From Rhynchopus euleeides (Eukaryota > Euglenozoa > Diplonemea > Diplonemida > Diplonemidae), in contig OY723238.1 in NCBI GenBank assembly GCA_963210315.1, positions 1,054,001-1,118,000 of the forward strand: a stretch of DNA of 64,000 nucleotides, read 5' to 3'. The translations under genes were made by a program, and so were the position numbers. Positions within the stretch are counted from its first letter, which is position 1. Each line of letters opens with the position of its first letter. The notes under the pieces are model-generated. The model was given only the letters and a program-made list of their open reading frames with translations, was not told the DNA's origin and searched no databases. Positions 1 to 10,427 of this stretch are shown here, in pieces.

Positions 1-3000
1 CAGGCTCCGCACGCTGAGCCCCACAACCTCCGTCTGCAGGACTGAATCCACCGCCGCGCGGATCGCCTTGCTTGCCCTGGGGGAGAGGAGTGCCGGCGTG
101 CTCGCCTCACCCAGGGGTGGTGCTGCCTGCGCCGCTGCGAGCGGGGGGTTCTGCGGTGTAGGCATCGCGGAGTAGCGGCGCTTGCTGTTGGAGCTCTGCT
201 TGGGGCTGACCTTCACGACCTGCTCCAGCAGCCGCGTCAGCTTCTTCATGAAGACCTCTGAAGACGCCCCGCCGAACAGCGAGAGCGGCACCGTCGCATC
301 CACCACCACCCACACTGGGATGTCGAGGGCTGTCTGCCGGCGCGTCTTCATCACCTTCTTGTCGATGCACAGGACAGGGCTCTGCGAGAAGTTCTGCTTA
401 TCCGCCATCACAAACCCGCCGACGTTGAGGGACGACCCGGAGGTTTCTGCGGAGGCCCCCTTCTCCTGCAGCTTCTTCTCGAGGTACACGTTGAGGATGT
501 TCAGGCTGAGCACCCTGTCGCGCAGCGCCCCGCCCTTCAGCCCCTTCAGGAAGTAGTAGGAAAACAAGAACCGCTGCGCGCGGGAGTAGAATGCGGTGAG
601 AGACCCCCCTACCGTGTTCTTGCATTCGACAAGGGCAGACCCGCAGTCGGTGGGGTCGGAATCTAGAGCGCCGGAAAGCGCTGTGGTTGCATCAACGACA
701 AGCATCACGGTGCAGAACCCCTGCGTCGCCTGGGCGACCTGCGAGGCGGGGGCATTGCTTATACGCGTGTCATCGCTGAAGGTTGTGTTGACGGAGGACT
801 CGCGGACCGTCGTGTTGAGAAAGGCTGCACGCCCTTCCACCGTCCTCTCAAGCGCGGCGTTGGCAGCAGTTGCGGATGCCGCGGATGTGCCCCCCGCAGC
901 AGCGGTGTTCACAACACCCACATTCGGCAGGCACGTCGGGTAGAGCTCCGTCTTCCGCATGAATGCATTCCGCGAGCTCTCAGACAGCGTCATGTCGGGG
1001 CTCAGAATCGAGTCGCTTGTGAACAGATAGAAATCCTTCGAGTTGGCAAGGCTCACCCCAGACGCCCCCAGCGTGCCGTCATGCTTATACCCAATGTAAT
1101 AGACGATGAGCGCGGTGCTGCTGGTGTAGGCCCTGTTCACCTCCCGCTGGATGTTCTCCTTCGTCGCAACATAATCAGGCGACGGCATATACTCATGCGG
1201 GTCGTTCCCCCTGCCCCCTGGGGGCGGCCTCCCCAGCCTCCGCGGGCTGAGCGGCCGCGGCGATGCCGGGCTGCTGCGTGGGCTGTTGCAGCTGCCGTCG
1301 TCACTCTGCGACTCGACAGTCGCCACCCCGATGTCATCCCCCCCCTGATCCGGGAGCTGCGCGCTGCGCGGGCTCCGCGGGCTGCGAGGGCTGTGGGACC
1401 CACGAGGGCTGCGCGGCGACAAGTCCCTACCCCCCTCCCCATCGGCGAACAGATTGGCCCTGGGCCTCGCGGGGACACCGCCCCCTCCAGGCTCACCCGC
1501 CGCTGCGCGGGGTCTCGGTGGTGGCGGCGCCCGCCTCCCCACAGGCGACTGGTAGAACGAAGACCGCCTCCGCGCGCCAGGGTCGGACATCAGGCACACC
1601 ACACGATACCCCAAGGCGTAGAAGGCCTCGCTCAGCATCTTGCAGTCCGCCACGATGTTGGGCCTGCACGGGATCCTCGGGTCGACGCAGGACGACACAC
1701 CGATGATGATCACAGTCTTCCCTGCATTCGACGTCGACACCACAGGGGCCTCCCCATCCACAATATCCTGGAGCGACGGCGAGGTGGGCTGCCTGCAGCT
1801 CACCATCGGGCTCAGCAGATTCGCCGCATGCTGCAACCTCCCATCTCTCAGCCTGGCCAACTCCACGACACGCCTATACCCACTCAGGGCAGCAATCTTC
1901 AGCGCAGCCTGCCGCTGCTCACGCGGGCTGCCCGGTATGATCGTTGGCCCCCCCGAAGCCCCTGCAGCAGATGCCGCAACACTCGATTTCCGCCGCGCCA
2001 CTGCAGACACTGGGAGAGCGATGCCCTTCAGGCTCTTCCGGGTCCCACCCCGCTCGGGGGTGGGCAGCACGGAGTTGGCCCGGCACACCCCATCCCCTTC
2101 GCCCTTCGGGAGGCGGAACGACGCGGACCGCTTGGATGCCCCTGCCGACCCTCCGCCTTGCCTCTCGCCGCTTGGAGGAGCCTCCACGGAAACCGACTGC
2201 CGGGCTTTTGACTTCCTGCGAACCGACGAAGGCTTCGGGCCTCCACCCAGGGTATACACTGTGGAGCTCTTCCGCATAATATTCGCCTGCGATGGGACGC
2301 GCCGCTGCACCCCGCCGTCAGCCGCAGGCGGCAGGGCGAGGGGCAAAGGAAGGAGAGGCACGATGGAGGGCGACGCCGCCGACCCCTCGCTCTGCGTGTC
2401 ATCCCCCCCGCAGCGCGCCCCCCCCGCGGCAGCGTCCTCTCCGAAGCGGAAACCCGACAGCTGCGGCGAGTCCTCCCTGGACACCTCGCGTGAGATTGAC
2501 GCGATGTCGCTGCAGCCGCTGTCCCCCTTCGCAAGAAACCCCCAACCCGCCTCCCCCTGCGGGGGCAGCGCGTGCTCCTCCGAGTCGACAAACACAGCCC
2601 GCTTCAGGGTGCCCCGCTGGGGCGACGCACGGCTCCCCTCAGGCGATGCGGAAGCGGCATCATCCCCGCCCCCCTCAGCAGCACCGCCAGCCTGACCCTC
2701 AGTCAACGGATCGGCTGGGGGGGTTGCTGCTGCGGGTGGCTGGGGTGCGTCCTCCTCCTCCCCCCCACCCCCATCCGCATCCGCATCAGCAGCAGCAGCA
2801 GCGGAAGGCACGACAGGTGGCGCGTCACCTCCCTCTGCCGAGAGGCTCGCTGGGGGCGGTGTCAGCGGCGGTGTCGCAGGGGTGGTGGTAGCAGGAGAGG
2901 GCGATACCCCCTCCGCCCCCCCCGCCTCTGCCTCAGGCACGGCATCTGCTGCTGCGGGGCTGTGCGGCGGTGTGGAGGGGAGCCTCTGCCCCTCCGGCTC

Positions 3001-6000
3001 CAGCTCCGTCGGATCCTCTCCTTCCGCCTCCGCCTCTGCGGTGGGGGCGGCGGTGACGCCGGGAAGCGAAGGTGGAGGGGCGTGTGGATCCACCTTCTCC
3101 ACCCCCGCCTCCGCCGCATCCACATCCTCTGCACTGCCGGCGGTGCCCCCGGGGGGGGATTGTGGCGGGACGGGCACCGCCCCCACCGCCTCTGCCTCCG
3201 AACCCTCCTCCGGAGGCTCCAGAGCCTCCACATGCGGCACGCCCTCTCCCCCCTCCGTCGGAGGGATCCCAACCCCCTCTGCTGCCGCCCCGTCATCAGG
3301 CTCCGGTGGGTTGGGCGGCTGCGCCGCCACCGCCACCGCCACCGCCCCTCCTTCCTCCTCCTCCTCCCCCCCCTGGAACACAGGCCCCCGCGGCACGGAT
3401 ATTGAGCAAACCCTCCGCACTGCATCCTCCGAGGTTGGGATTTCACAGGCCCCTACCTGATCTGCCTCCACCTCCACCTCCTCCACCCCCTCCCCCCCTC
3501 CAGGGGAATGCGGCGGCAGCGGCACGGATGTCGAGCAAACCCTCCGCACTGCATCCTCCGAGGTTGGGCTTTCACAGGCCCCTCCCTGCTCTGCCTCCGC
3601 CTCCGCCTCCGCCTCCTCCACCCCATCCCCCCCTCCAGGGGAATGCGGCGGCAGCGGCACGGATGAAACGGCACCCCCCTCCCCTTGGCTATGACACGAT
3701 GCATCTCCAGCCTTCGCAGCGAGGGAGGTTCCCTCGAAGGGCGGTGCGGCGGAGCCCCCCCCCGGGCCTTCCGAGGGGCACAGGGAGGAGGCAGACGAGC
3801 CGTCGGGCGAAACCAGCTGGGAGAAGGGGCGCTGCTCCGACATGGCGGAGGTGTTGGTGGCGCCGCCGCCGCCGCCGCCGGGGCACGGGCCTAACAGAAG
3901 GGAGAGGCGATCCGCATCGGACCCGGCACTGGGTGACAGGACAGAGTCGGCGGAGGTCCACATGTCGGACGCGCCGGGGGGCGCGAGGGTGGCTGGGGAG
4001 AGGGGGCGATGCAGAGGGCGTGCCCCGCCGCCGCCGCCACCACCACCGGGCATCGGGGCGCCATCGCGCTGCCACACAGCGCTCCCGCTGCTGGTACCAT
4101 CGCCTGGGGAACGGCTGCCACATTTTGACTCCAGCGACAGCCTCTTCTGCGGCACTGCGCTCGGCGGGGGTGTCTGGCGGGAGGAGGATGTCGACCCTCC
4201 CCCCCCTCCCCGCGGTTGCGGGTGAGGCTGGGGTTGGGGCTGAGGCGGAGGCGGGGACTGCTGCTGCTGTTGCGGCTGCTGCTGCTGCTGCCACTGCGGC
4301 TCGCCCCGCGAGCCCCCGTTGAGGGACAGGAGCATCTCGCGGGCCATCCCCTCCGCGTCGCCCGCACCGGCGGCGGCGGCGCCACCCTCCATCCCGTTGA
4401 GAAAATCGTAGTTCCGGCTGGACGCTGCAGGGGAGGGGCACACGCGCCTCCCGGATCCCATCGGCCGCACCACGGCTGCAGCACCCACCCCGGCGGGGCG
4501 CTCGGGGCTCGGAAGGTCAGCCCCGTGCGGCTGCGCCGCACGCCGGGGCGACTGCGGGGGGGAAGGCGCGCCGCTGCCGACGGCGCTCTTCTTCCGGAGG
4601 TGGGCCGCCCCGCCGCGCGCGGCGCCACCCCCAGAGGGGGTTAAGACGGGGATGTCCATATCGCAGCTTGCGATGGAGTCCAGAAGGGCCTGGTTGCGTT
4701 GCTTCTCCAGGGCGGCTCGGCAGAGCACCTGGCCCGATGATATGGCGAGGGTCGCCGCACCGCGATCCTCAAACCCCGCCGCCATCACGACACGGCGTGG
4801 GGAGACTGCCTCCGACAGGCCAGCCGCATGCTCTCTTGGATACAGCGCGCGGTATTTCCGCGAGAGCGGGCTGTCCTGCACACCTCCATCACCCCCCTCG
4901 CCGCGGCAGCGGCGGCGGCGGCGCCCGCCATGCCTCTGATTCCGCTGCTGGTGGTGCTGCTGCTGCTCCTGCAGCCCACCCCCCGCAAGGCTCCCATGCA
5001 TCTCGCTAACATACTTCGCAGGGCAGAAGTTGTGCTGCCACGGCACGTCATACGGTGTCACATTATGCCGGTGGCGGCGCGCATCTCCGACCCCACCCCC
5101 ACCGGGCGCGGCGCGCAGGCCCGCCTCCATTTGGGGCGATCCGGGCTGGGCGCCGGGCGGGGGCGCGGCACATGATGCGATGGAGGGCATCAGCGCCCTG
5201 GGCGCAGGGGTGGGCAGCGATGAGTCCGCGGTGAGGCGGCAGGCCGCGGGGTGGCTGGGCGGTGTGGCGCCTTCGGCGCCACCCGGATCGGCGAGACAGG
5301 CGCGTGTGGAGCTGGCCAGCTTTGGGACGATCAGAACGCCGCTCGACATGGGTCTCTGCATCTGTCTCTGCCTCTCCCACTGGGCGGACAAACCACCCGC
5401 CCCTGCCCCTGCACCCTCTGGATCGCGGCATGGCTGGAACTCCACCCCGCTGTCCACCGCATGACGGCTGTGGTGGCCCTGCCGTCCCGACGCAGGGTCA
5501 GCGCCACGCCCCGGGCCCTCCGCCCCCCACCCGCGGAGCGACGCGCCTGGCACCAGCACCGCGAGCGACTTCAGCTTCAGCTGGTTGAGGTCGCCGAGGC
5601 ACAGCGGGTCGCCCCCGGTGTTCCCGCCGGAGGCGGAGCGGGAGTACGGCCCCCCTGAATCCGCAGCAGCGCCCCCCCGCTGGCGGACCACCTTCACGAT
5701 GGTCCCTCTGAACCCATCGACGACAGGGCTGAGGTGGCGCGCGTCCAGCTGCGTCGGTGCGACAGCCCTCGCTCCCAAGGCAGCCCCTGAGAGAAACGGG
5801 TTTGACGCAGGCACGCTGAGGGCTCCCGGGCCCACAGGGTGGGCATGGGGTGGGAGAGTGGTGACGGCGGCGGCTGCGGTGTGCCCCGCCGGAGGAAGGA
5901 TGTTGCAGGCGTTGAGTGCTCTGGTGCTCGCCGGGCAGGCCGCTGCGGCGGTGTGCTGTTTTGGCGGCGACCCTGGCCCAGGCGGGGGCGTGCTGCAGAG

Positions 6001-6090
6001 AGGGGTTGTGCTGCCAGCCGTGCCTGCGCTGCTCGGCCCGAGCCCCGCCGAGACAGCAGCGCCATCATGCGGCGGCTGCTGCATGGTCAT
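1..6090 (-). CDS. Giant low-complexity protein with a degenerate caspase/metacaspase-like domain (3' end outside window)
   Basis: One minus-strand frame is open without a stop from an ATG at 6090 to the window edge: 2,030 codons, translated here line by line. I chose this ATG because the frame starts there with MTMQQPPHDG and nothing coding-like lies upstream. Residues 1-1450 are low complexity (Pro, Gly, Ala, Glu, Gln runs), including a tandem duplication of about 43 residues near 3.41-3.60 kb and an SPR-repeat stretch near residues 1551-1590. From about residue 1458 a Rossmann-like strand (KTVIIIGVSS), then NIVADCKMLSEAFYALGYRV, resembles the start of a caspase fold. At 1661-1668 ALIVYYIGY stands where caspases have YYSGHG, and at 1797-1807 LVVDATTALSG stands where they have DACHSG. 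The catalytic His and Cys would be Tyr1668 and Thr1802, so a pseudo-protease is inferred. The fold assignment comes from motif order only. Confidence 0.75.
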   Translation of the reverse strand, partial: MTMQQPPHDGAAVSAGLGPSSAGTAGSTTPLCSTPPPGPGSPPKQHTAAAACPASTRALNACNILPPAGHTAAAAVTTLPPHAHPVGPGALSVPASNPFLSGAALGARAVAPTQLDARHLSPVVDGFRGTIVKVVRQRGGAAADSGGPYSRSASGGNTGGDPLCLGDLNQLKLKSLAVLVPGASLRGWGAEGPGRGADPASGRQGHHSRHAVDSGVEFQPCRDPEGAGAGAGGLSAQWERQRQMQRPMSSGVLIVPKLASSTRACLADPGGAEGATPPSHPAACRLTADSSLPTPAPRALMPSIASCAAPPPGAQPGSPQMEAGLRAAPGGGGVGDARRHRHNVTPYDVPWQHNFCPAKYVSEMHGSLAGGGLQEQQQHHQQRNQRHGGRRRRRCRGEGGDGGVQDSPLSRKYRALYPREHAAGLSEAVSPRRVVMAAGFEDRGAATLAISSGQVLCRAALEKQRNQALLDSIASCDMDIPVLTPSGGGAARGGAAHLRKKSAVGSGAPSPPQSPRRAAQPHGADLPSPERPAGVGAAAVVRPMGSGRRVCPSPAASSRNYDFLNGMEGGAAAAGAGDAEGMAREMLLSLNGGSRGEPQWQQQQQPQQQQQSPPPPQPQPQPHPQPRGGGGGSTSSSRQTPPPSAVPQKRLSLESKCGSRSPGDGTSSGSAVWQRDGAPMPGGGGGGGGARPLHRPLSPATLAPPGASDMWTSADSVLSPSAGSDADRLSLLLGPCPGGGGGGATNTSAMSEQRPFSQLVSPDGSSASSLCPSEGPGGGSAAPPFEGTSLAAKAGDASCHSQGEGGAVSSVPLPPHSPGGGDGVEEAEAEAEAEQGGACESPTSEDAVRRVCSTSVPLPPHSPGGGEGVEEVEVEADQVGACEIPTSEDAVRRVCSISVPRGPVFQGGEEEEEGGAVAVAVAAQPPNPPEPDDGAAAEGVGIPPTEGGEGVPHVEALEPPEEGSEAEAVGAVPVPPQSPPGGTAGSAEDVDAAEAGVEKVDPHAPPPSLPGVTAAPTAEAEAEGEDPTELEPEGQRLPSTPPHSPAAADAVPEAEAGGAEGVSPSPATTTPATPPLTPPPASLSAEGGDAPPVVPSAAAAADADADGGGGEEEDAPQPPAAATPPADPLTEGQAGGAAEGGGDDAASASPEGSRASPQRGTLKRAVFVDSEEHALPPQGEAGWGFLAKGDSGCSDIASISREVSREDSPQLSGFRFGEDAAAGGARCGGDDTQSEGSAASPSIVPLLPLPLALPPAADGGVQRRVPSQANIMRKSSTVYTLGGGPKPSSVRRKSKARQSVSVEAPPSGERQGGGSAGASKRSASFRLPKGEGDGVCRANSVLPTPERGGTRKSLKGIALPVSAVARRKSSVAASAAGASGGPTIIPGSPREQRQAALKIAALSGYRRVVELARLRDGRLQHAANLLSPMVSCRQPTSPSLQDIVDGEAPVVSTSNAGKTVIIIGVSSCVDPRIPCRPNIVADCKMLSEAFYALGYRVVCLMSDPGARRRSSFYQSPVGRRAPPPPRPRAAAGEPGGGGVPARPRANLFADGEGGRDLSPRSPRGSHSPRSPRSPRSAQLPDQGGDDIGVATVESQSDDGSCNSPRSSPASPRPLSPRRLGRPPPGGRGNDPHEYMPSPDYVATKENIQREVNRAYTSSTALIVYYIGYKHDGTLGASGVSLANSKDFYLFTSDSILSPDMTLSESSRNAFMRKTELYPTCLPNVGVVNTAAAGGTSAASATAANAALERTVEGRAAFLNTTVRESSVNTTFSDDTRISNAPASQVAQATQGFCTVMLVVDATTALSGALDSDPTDCGSALVECKNTVGGSLTAFYSRAQRFLFSYYFLKGLKGGALRDRVLSLNILNVYLEKKLQEKGASAETSGSSLNVGGFVMADKQNFSQSPVLCIDKKVMKTRRQTALDIPVWVVVDATVPLSLFGGASSEVFMKKLTRLLEQVVKVSPKQSSNSKRRYSAMPTPQNPPLAAAQAAPPLGEASTPALLSPRASKAIRAAVDSVLQTEVVGLSVRSL

Positions 6091-6238
6091 GCTCCAACGA
6101 AAGAGGGGCGGGTGGGCGGATGAGCACCTCCAGAGAGAGAGGGGGTTTTGACTGTCGAGAGTGAATGGAAAAGCAAGCCTCCCAGCACCTTCTCGCAATG
6201 TTCGTCCTTTTTGTAGAGGGGGGGGGGGGGCTGTCGGG

Positions 6239-6279
<41 letters not shown>

Positions 6280-7320
6280 GGTGTGTGTGAGTGTGTGAGA
6301 AAGAGCGGAGAGATGGAAAATATGGAGAGAGACCTACTGCCCCCTCCGCTAGCACACCGTGGGGGGCATTAAAGAAATTGGAGGGGGTGTGTGGTGGGGT
6401 GTGGTGTGTGGGCAGCGCGTGGCTGGTCTGTGTGGTGGTGGAGGTGATGGAGGTGGTGCGGTGGTGGGGAATGGCTGTGCACGTAATAAAGGAGTCTCTG
6501 TTCTTCCGGGGAGAGGGGGTCATCGGGAGGGGGAGGGGGGGGGGGACGTGTGCTGTGCTCTCAGCATCTGTGCAGCCGACGCACCAACACAGAGTGACCC
6601 CTTCGATCGCCCTCGCTAATCTGAGAATCATCAAAGGAAGGAGCAACTGGAAAAAACAAGCTGAATGTAAACCTCCTCTCTCCGGAGCTGAGATGCAGCG
6701 GCAGACGTGCAGACAAAGGCGCCTGTGCTGTTCCACCTGTACCGCCCCCCCCCCCCCCCCTTCCGTAGATAAGACTGTTCTGTCAGATGTGCAACACACA
6801 GTTATTTTTTGTAGGGGTATCTCGGCATATTTATCCGTTTTACTTTGGTGGACAGCCCTGTCAACTCGACGGCAGGGCAAACAAGTAGCCGCCCTACCCC
6901 ACCCACGACGAGGAAGGGCCACTCACCACCAACGTGCAGAGGGCTTGGGCAAGCCCTGATGGCTTCGTCAAACCCGTTTGATAGGATGGCTTGCTCGTGC
7001 ACCAAGAACAAGGTCAGGCCGAGGGGAATTCGGGGGAAGGGGGGGGGGGGGGTGAGGGAATCAATAGTCTCGTAAGACAGCCTCCCTCCGAGTTATGGCG
7101 GGGTCGAAAAAGAAATACCCAACAGGGAAGCTGGGATTCGGTATAAAAAATAAAGTGCCCCCTGCCTCCATTCGTTCCCCCAACACGGTTTAAACATTTC
7201 GTTCGGGAAGAGACACATGTGCGATTGGCAAAACAGTCTTCCAGAAATCAGATGTTGCAGCGGCAGTGAGTTGGGTTCTTCCGCTATCACGATATAATGG
7301 GGGTATGGAAAAGTGGGTGA
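6091..7320. other. Intergenic region with microsatellites
   Basis: No gene is supported. It holds a GA dinucleotide run at 6242-6274, G-runs near 6221 and 6535, a C-run near 6746 and a G-run near 7040. The first part would be the 5' leader and promoter region of the giant minus-strand gene. Confidence 0.6.
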
Positions 7321-7720
7321 GAAAAAATGAGAAAAAATGAGAAAAAATGAGAAAAAATGAGAAAAAATGAGAAAAAATGAGAAAAAATGAGAAAAAATGA
7401 GAAAAAATGAGAAAAAATGAGAAAAAATGAGAAAAAATGAGAAAAAATGAGAAAAAATGAGAAAAAATGAGAAAAAATGAGAAAAAATGAGAAAAAATGA
7501 GAAAAAATGAGAAAAAATGAGAAAAAATGAGAAAAAATGAGAAAAAATGAGAAAAAATGAGAAAAAATGAGAAAAAATGAGAAAAAATGAGAAAAAATGA
7601 GAAAAAATGAGAAAAAATGAGAAAAAAATGAGAAAAAATGAGAAAAAATGAGAAAAAATGAGAAAAAATGAGAAAAAATGAGAAAAAATGAGAAAAAATG
7701 AGAAAAAATGAGAAAAAATG
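7321..7720. repeat. 10-bp satellite array, unit GAAAAAATGA, about 40 copies
   Basis: Thirty identical 10-bp units run from 7321 to 7620, then one unit carries an extra A, then about nine more perfect units follow to 7720. The strand bias is complete: A-rich on the plus strand throughout. Near-perfect identity implies recent amplification. Confidence 0.97.
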
Positions 7721-10427
7721 CGGAAAAATCGGCCGAAATTTGCTGTTTTTCGCTAAAAAAAGAGTGTGGGGAGTTGGGTCCAGTTTAGCAAAGTGAGCTT
7801 ATTTTTCGAAAATTGAAAAATTGGGGACACCGAAAGTCCCCAAACGAGTCTTCGACTTGGCCCGCAGAGTGAGTTTTTTTGGTGAAAAAATGCCCCAAAA
7901 ATTGTCGGCCAAAAGTTACTGTTGGAGACGGCACAAGTTCTCTGCACAGGCTGGGTGGGCGCAACGTTGACGAACAACGACAAGCCGGAGGCTGCGACTG
8001 TGAAGAATACAACGAACGGCCCGGGTCCTCCTCTAGATGCCCAGGAACAACGTCCTTCCCACCGGTGTTACGCGGGGCGATACGGGGTGGGATAGTGCTG
8101 CTGCACGGATGCCAGTGTGCTCCTTGAGGGCCACTCCGAATCCCTGAACACCCCGCCTGCTTGTTGCTTGTTCCAGACCCAGAGTGGGGTGCCTCGTCCC
8201 AGTCAACTCAAACACTGCTAGATTGACGAGGCCACCACCTCCTGGCACTGCCTGTACGACAGGGACGGGTGACCTGCAGGTCGTCGTGAGCAGGACCATG
8301 GCAGCCCACTCGAACACCTGTGCGGGGTACCGCAACTCATCTTGCTGCAGGTGTGCAGCGGGTGCGAGTGCGCCCCGGCCGGGGGTGGCACCTACTCCTC
8401 CAGGTTTGCTGACCTCCCAGAGCGATGGATCAACAGCCACAGCCTTGCCCCGTCAGCCTGCCCACGCTCCGCCCCTGCCGACGGGGGGGGGAGCTCAATC
8501 CGCAGTTCCTCGTCGCATTCGCCGCCACGGACAGGAGAAATATGCACAGAGGAGAAGCGGGCGAGCTCATTAAACGGCGGAGTCCCCCGGTGTATCTGGA
8601 TGCACCGCCCCTGCACATACGGACAGCAGGTGCTGGAAAAAGAGATCTGCATGTTTTTGACCTCCCCGCCATCACCTGAGTTGCACCTGGATTTCCAGAT
8701 CAGCCGTGAAGCTTCATACAGTCATCATGCACTGCATCATATCAGACCCACCATCAGCCCCTCAGATTCAGACCATGCTTTGTCCAGAACTGCATCCTGT
8801 CCTTCAACACCAGAGAACCACTGATCATGGACCCATGTGGCGACAAAAACCTGATCGTAGCTCATAGCAAAGATGGGTACCACGATCAAGGTTCATCTGT
8901 TACCAGATGGACGTCTCCTGTTTCCAGGTCTAGGGTTACCGCGAGTGTAGCACAGATTTACCAAGGTGTACCAAGAGAGTATGCAGCTCTGTCCCAGCAG
9001 TTCCTCCTCCTTGGTTCCGACCCCCCACAGTTCTTCGATGACTGGCACAACAGAGGAAGAAGCAACACAACCAGATCCTTCGATCAGCCAGACCCAAGCA
9101 AAAGAGCGGGGGGGCCAGACCCTACCCGATGTGACGATAAATTGTCGCGCAAGTACAGGGAGGGACCAGAAGACCGATCGCCACAAACCCGTGACAGTGT
9201 GTTCAGGGGGGGTGCGGGGGGGACGGGGTCACAGTCATTGTCACCACGTGCACTTGACGGACGGAAATATATGCAGATCAGAAACCGACTGAAGATAGCG
9301 GCCTGGTCTCGGCGGCTGCACTCGGAAGACTCTCTCTCAGACGTGGGATGCGGGTCACAGAAGTCAGGGCGTGGAGGCAGGGCTGTGAACCCGTCGGTCA
9401 TGAAAGACGACGAAAATGTGTGGGAGGGAGGAGGCGAGCACAAAAGGGCGTCGGCTACCGCACGCCCTTTGGCCGCAGCCGACGACCGACCGAACCGGCC
9501 CCCGGCCGGGAGGGAGGTGGGGGGCGTGGGGGGCGGAGCCCCCCACATGGGGGGTCCGGGGGGCGAAGCCCCCCGGAAATTTTTTTTCGACATGTCGAAA
9601 TTTCGGAATTCCGTACCCCGGGGGGGTATGGAAACTGGGTACCTTTGACCTGGTGCCTACGCCTGCCTGCGCCTGCCTACGACACAATGCGTTTTTTTGC
9701 GAAAAAACTGGATTTTTTCCAAATTTGTACTCTATTTTCCCCAGCCAAAAAACCCTGCCTATTTCGCCTGAGAATGCCTAAGAATGCCTAAATTTCCATG
9801 CCCCCAATGAGGCATTTGTTATGTTCCATCATATTTCCGAATACGGCACCGCCCTCACGGCATCTCTTTTGAACGCCTTAGCGAACCGCTGCGAAGAAAG
9901 GTAGGTGTGCAACACAAAACTCGCCCACACTGGGGAGGGGGAGGGGGGCGTCAAGCCCCACCGAAAGCGTGTTGACAAAACTATCAAACAACGGGTGGGG
10001 GAGCGGAGATCTTCGCTCTCTGCAAGCTTGTTCCGCACTAGAGTAGGAGAACTACGCGGAACAGGCACAGGTTTTTGGCACCGCATCGAAGACCCCCAAA
10101 TGGGATGATTTGAACATCCATACCCACCCTCCCCAACAGCCCCGGAAAGTCCGTCATTCTTGGGGGGTTGAAATAGAAGTAGAAGGAAGCACAAGGATGA
10201 TCTCCCTTACATTCTTGGGGTGGGGGCGAGTACAAAGGTGCACTCATGTATGACCAGACAACGTTTTCACTTCCCTACGATACCGCGCATGCTCGCCACT
10301 CTCGAAGCCTGCTTCTTGAATCTCTTTTACCGACTGTATCGCTCTTGATGTCGTTCAGGCGAGTGTGAACTGAGAAGTTTCCCGGCTCCAGAGCTTTTTT
10401 ACGGGGGGGGGGGGGGGGGGGTGCACA
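7721..10427. other. Gene-free region with palindromic GC blocks
   Basis: Open frames here look like chance: no family resemblance and skewed composition. At about 9527-9625 several short palindromes are stacked: two GGGGGGC-GNAG-CCCCCC hairpins, TTCGACATGTCGAA, CGGAATTCCG and TACCCCGGGGGGGTA. One copy of a dispersed motif lies at 10161-10220. Confidence 0.55.
10161..10220 (-). repeat. Dispersed ~60-bp motif, copy 1
   Basis: On the minus strand the core reads AAGGGAGATCATCCTTGTG and is followed by a T/C-rich stretch ending in a G/C run. Diverged copies occur at 16681-16745 and 63774-63838, all in the same orientation. Function unknown. Confidence 0.6.

Noticed and set aside
1081-5460. Several long plus-strand and out-of-frame minus-strand open frames
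   Set aside because: They are shadows of the giant minus-strand gene; GC-rich third positions suppress stops in other frames.
7321-7720. CRISPR-like regular repeat
   Set aside because: Units are contiguous 10-mers with no spacers; it is a satellite.
8827-9648. 273-codon plus-strand frame
   Set aside because: No domain pattern, runs through the palindromic GC block, and composition follows the local repeats.
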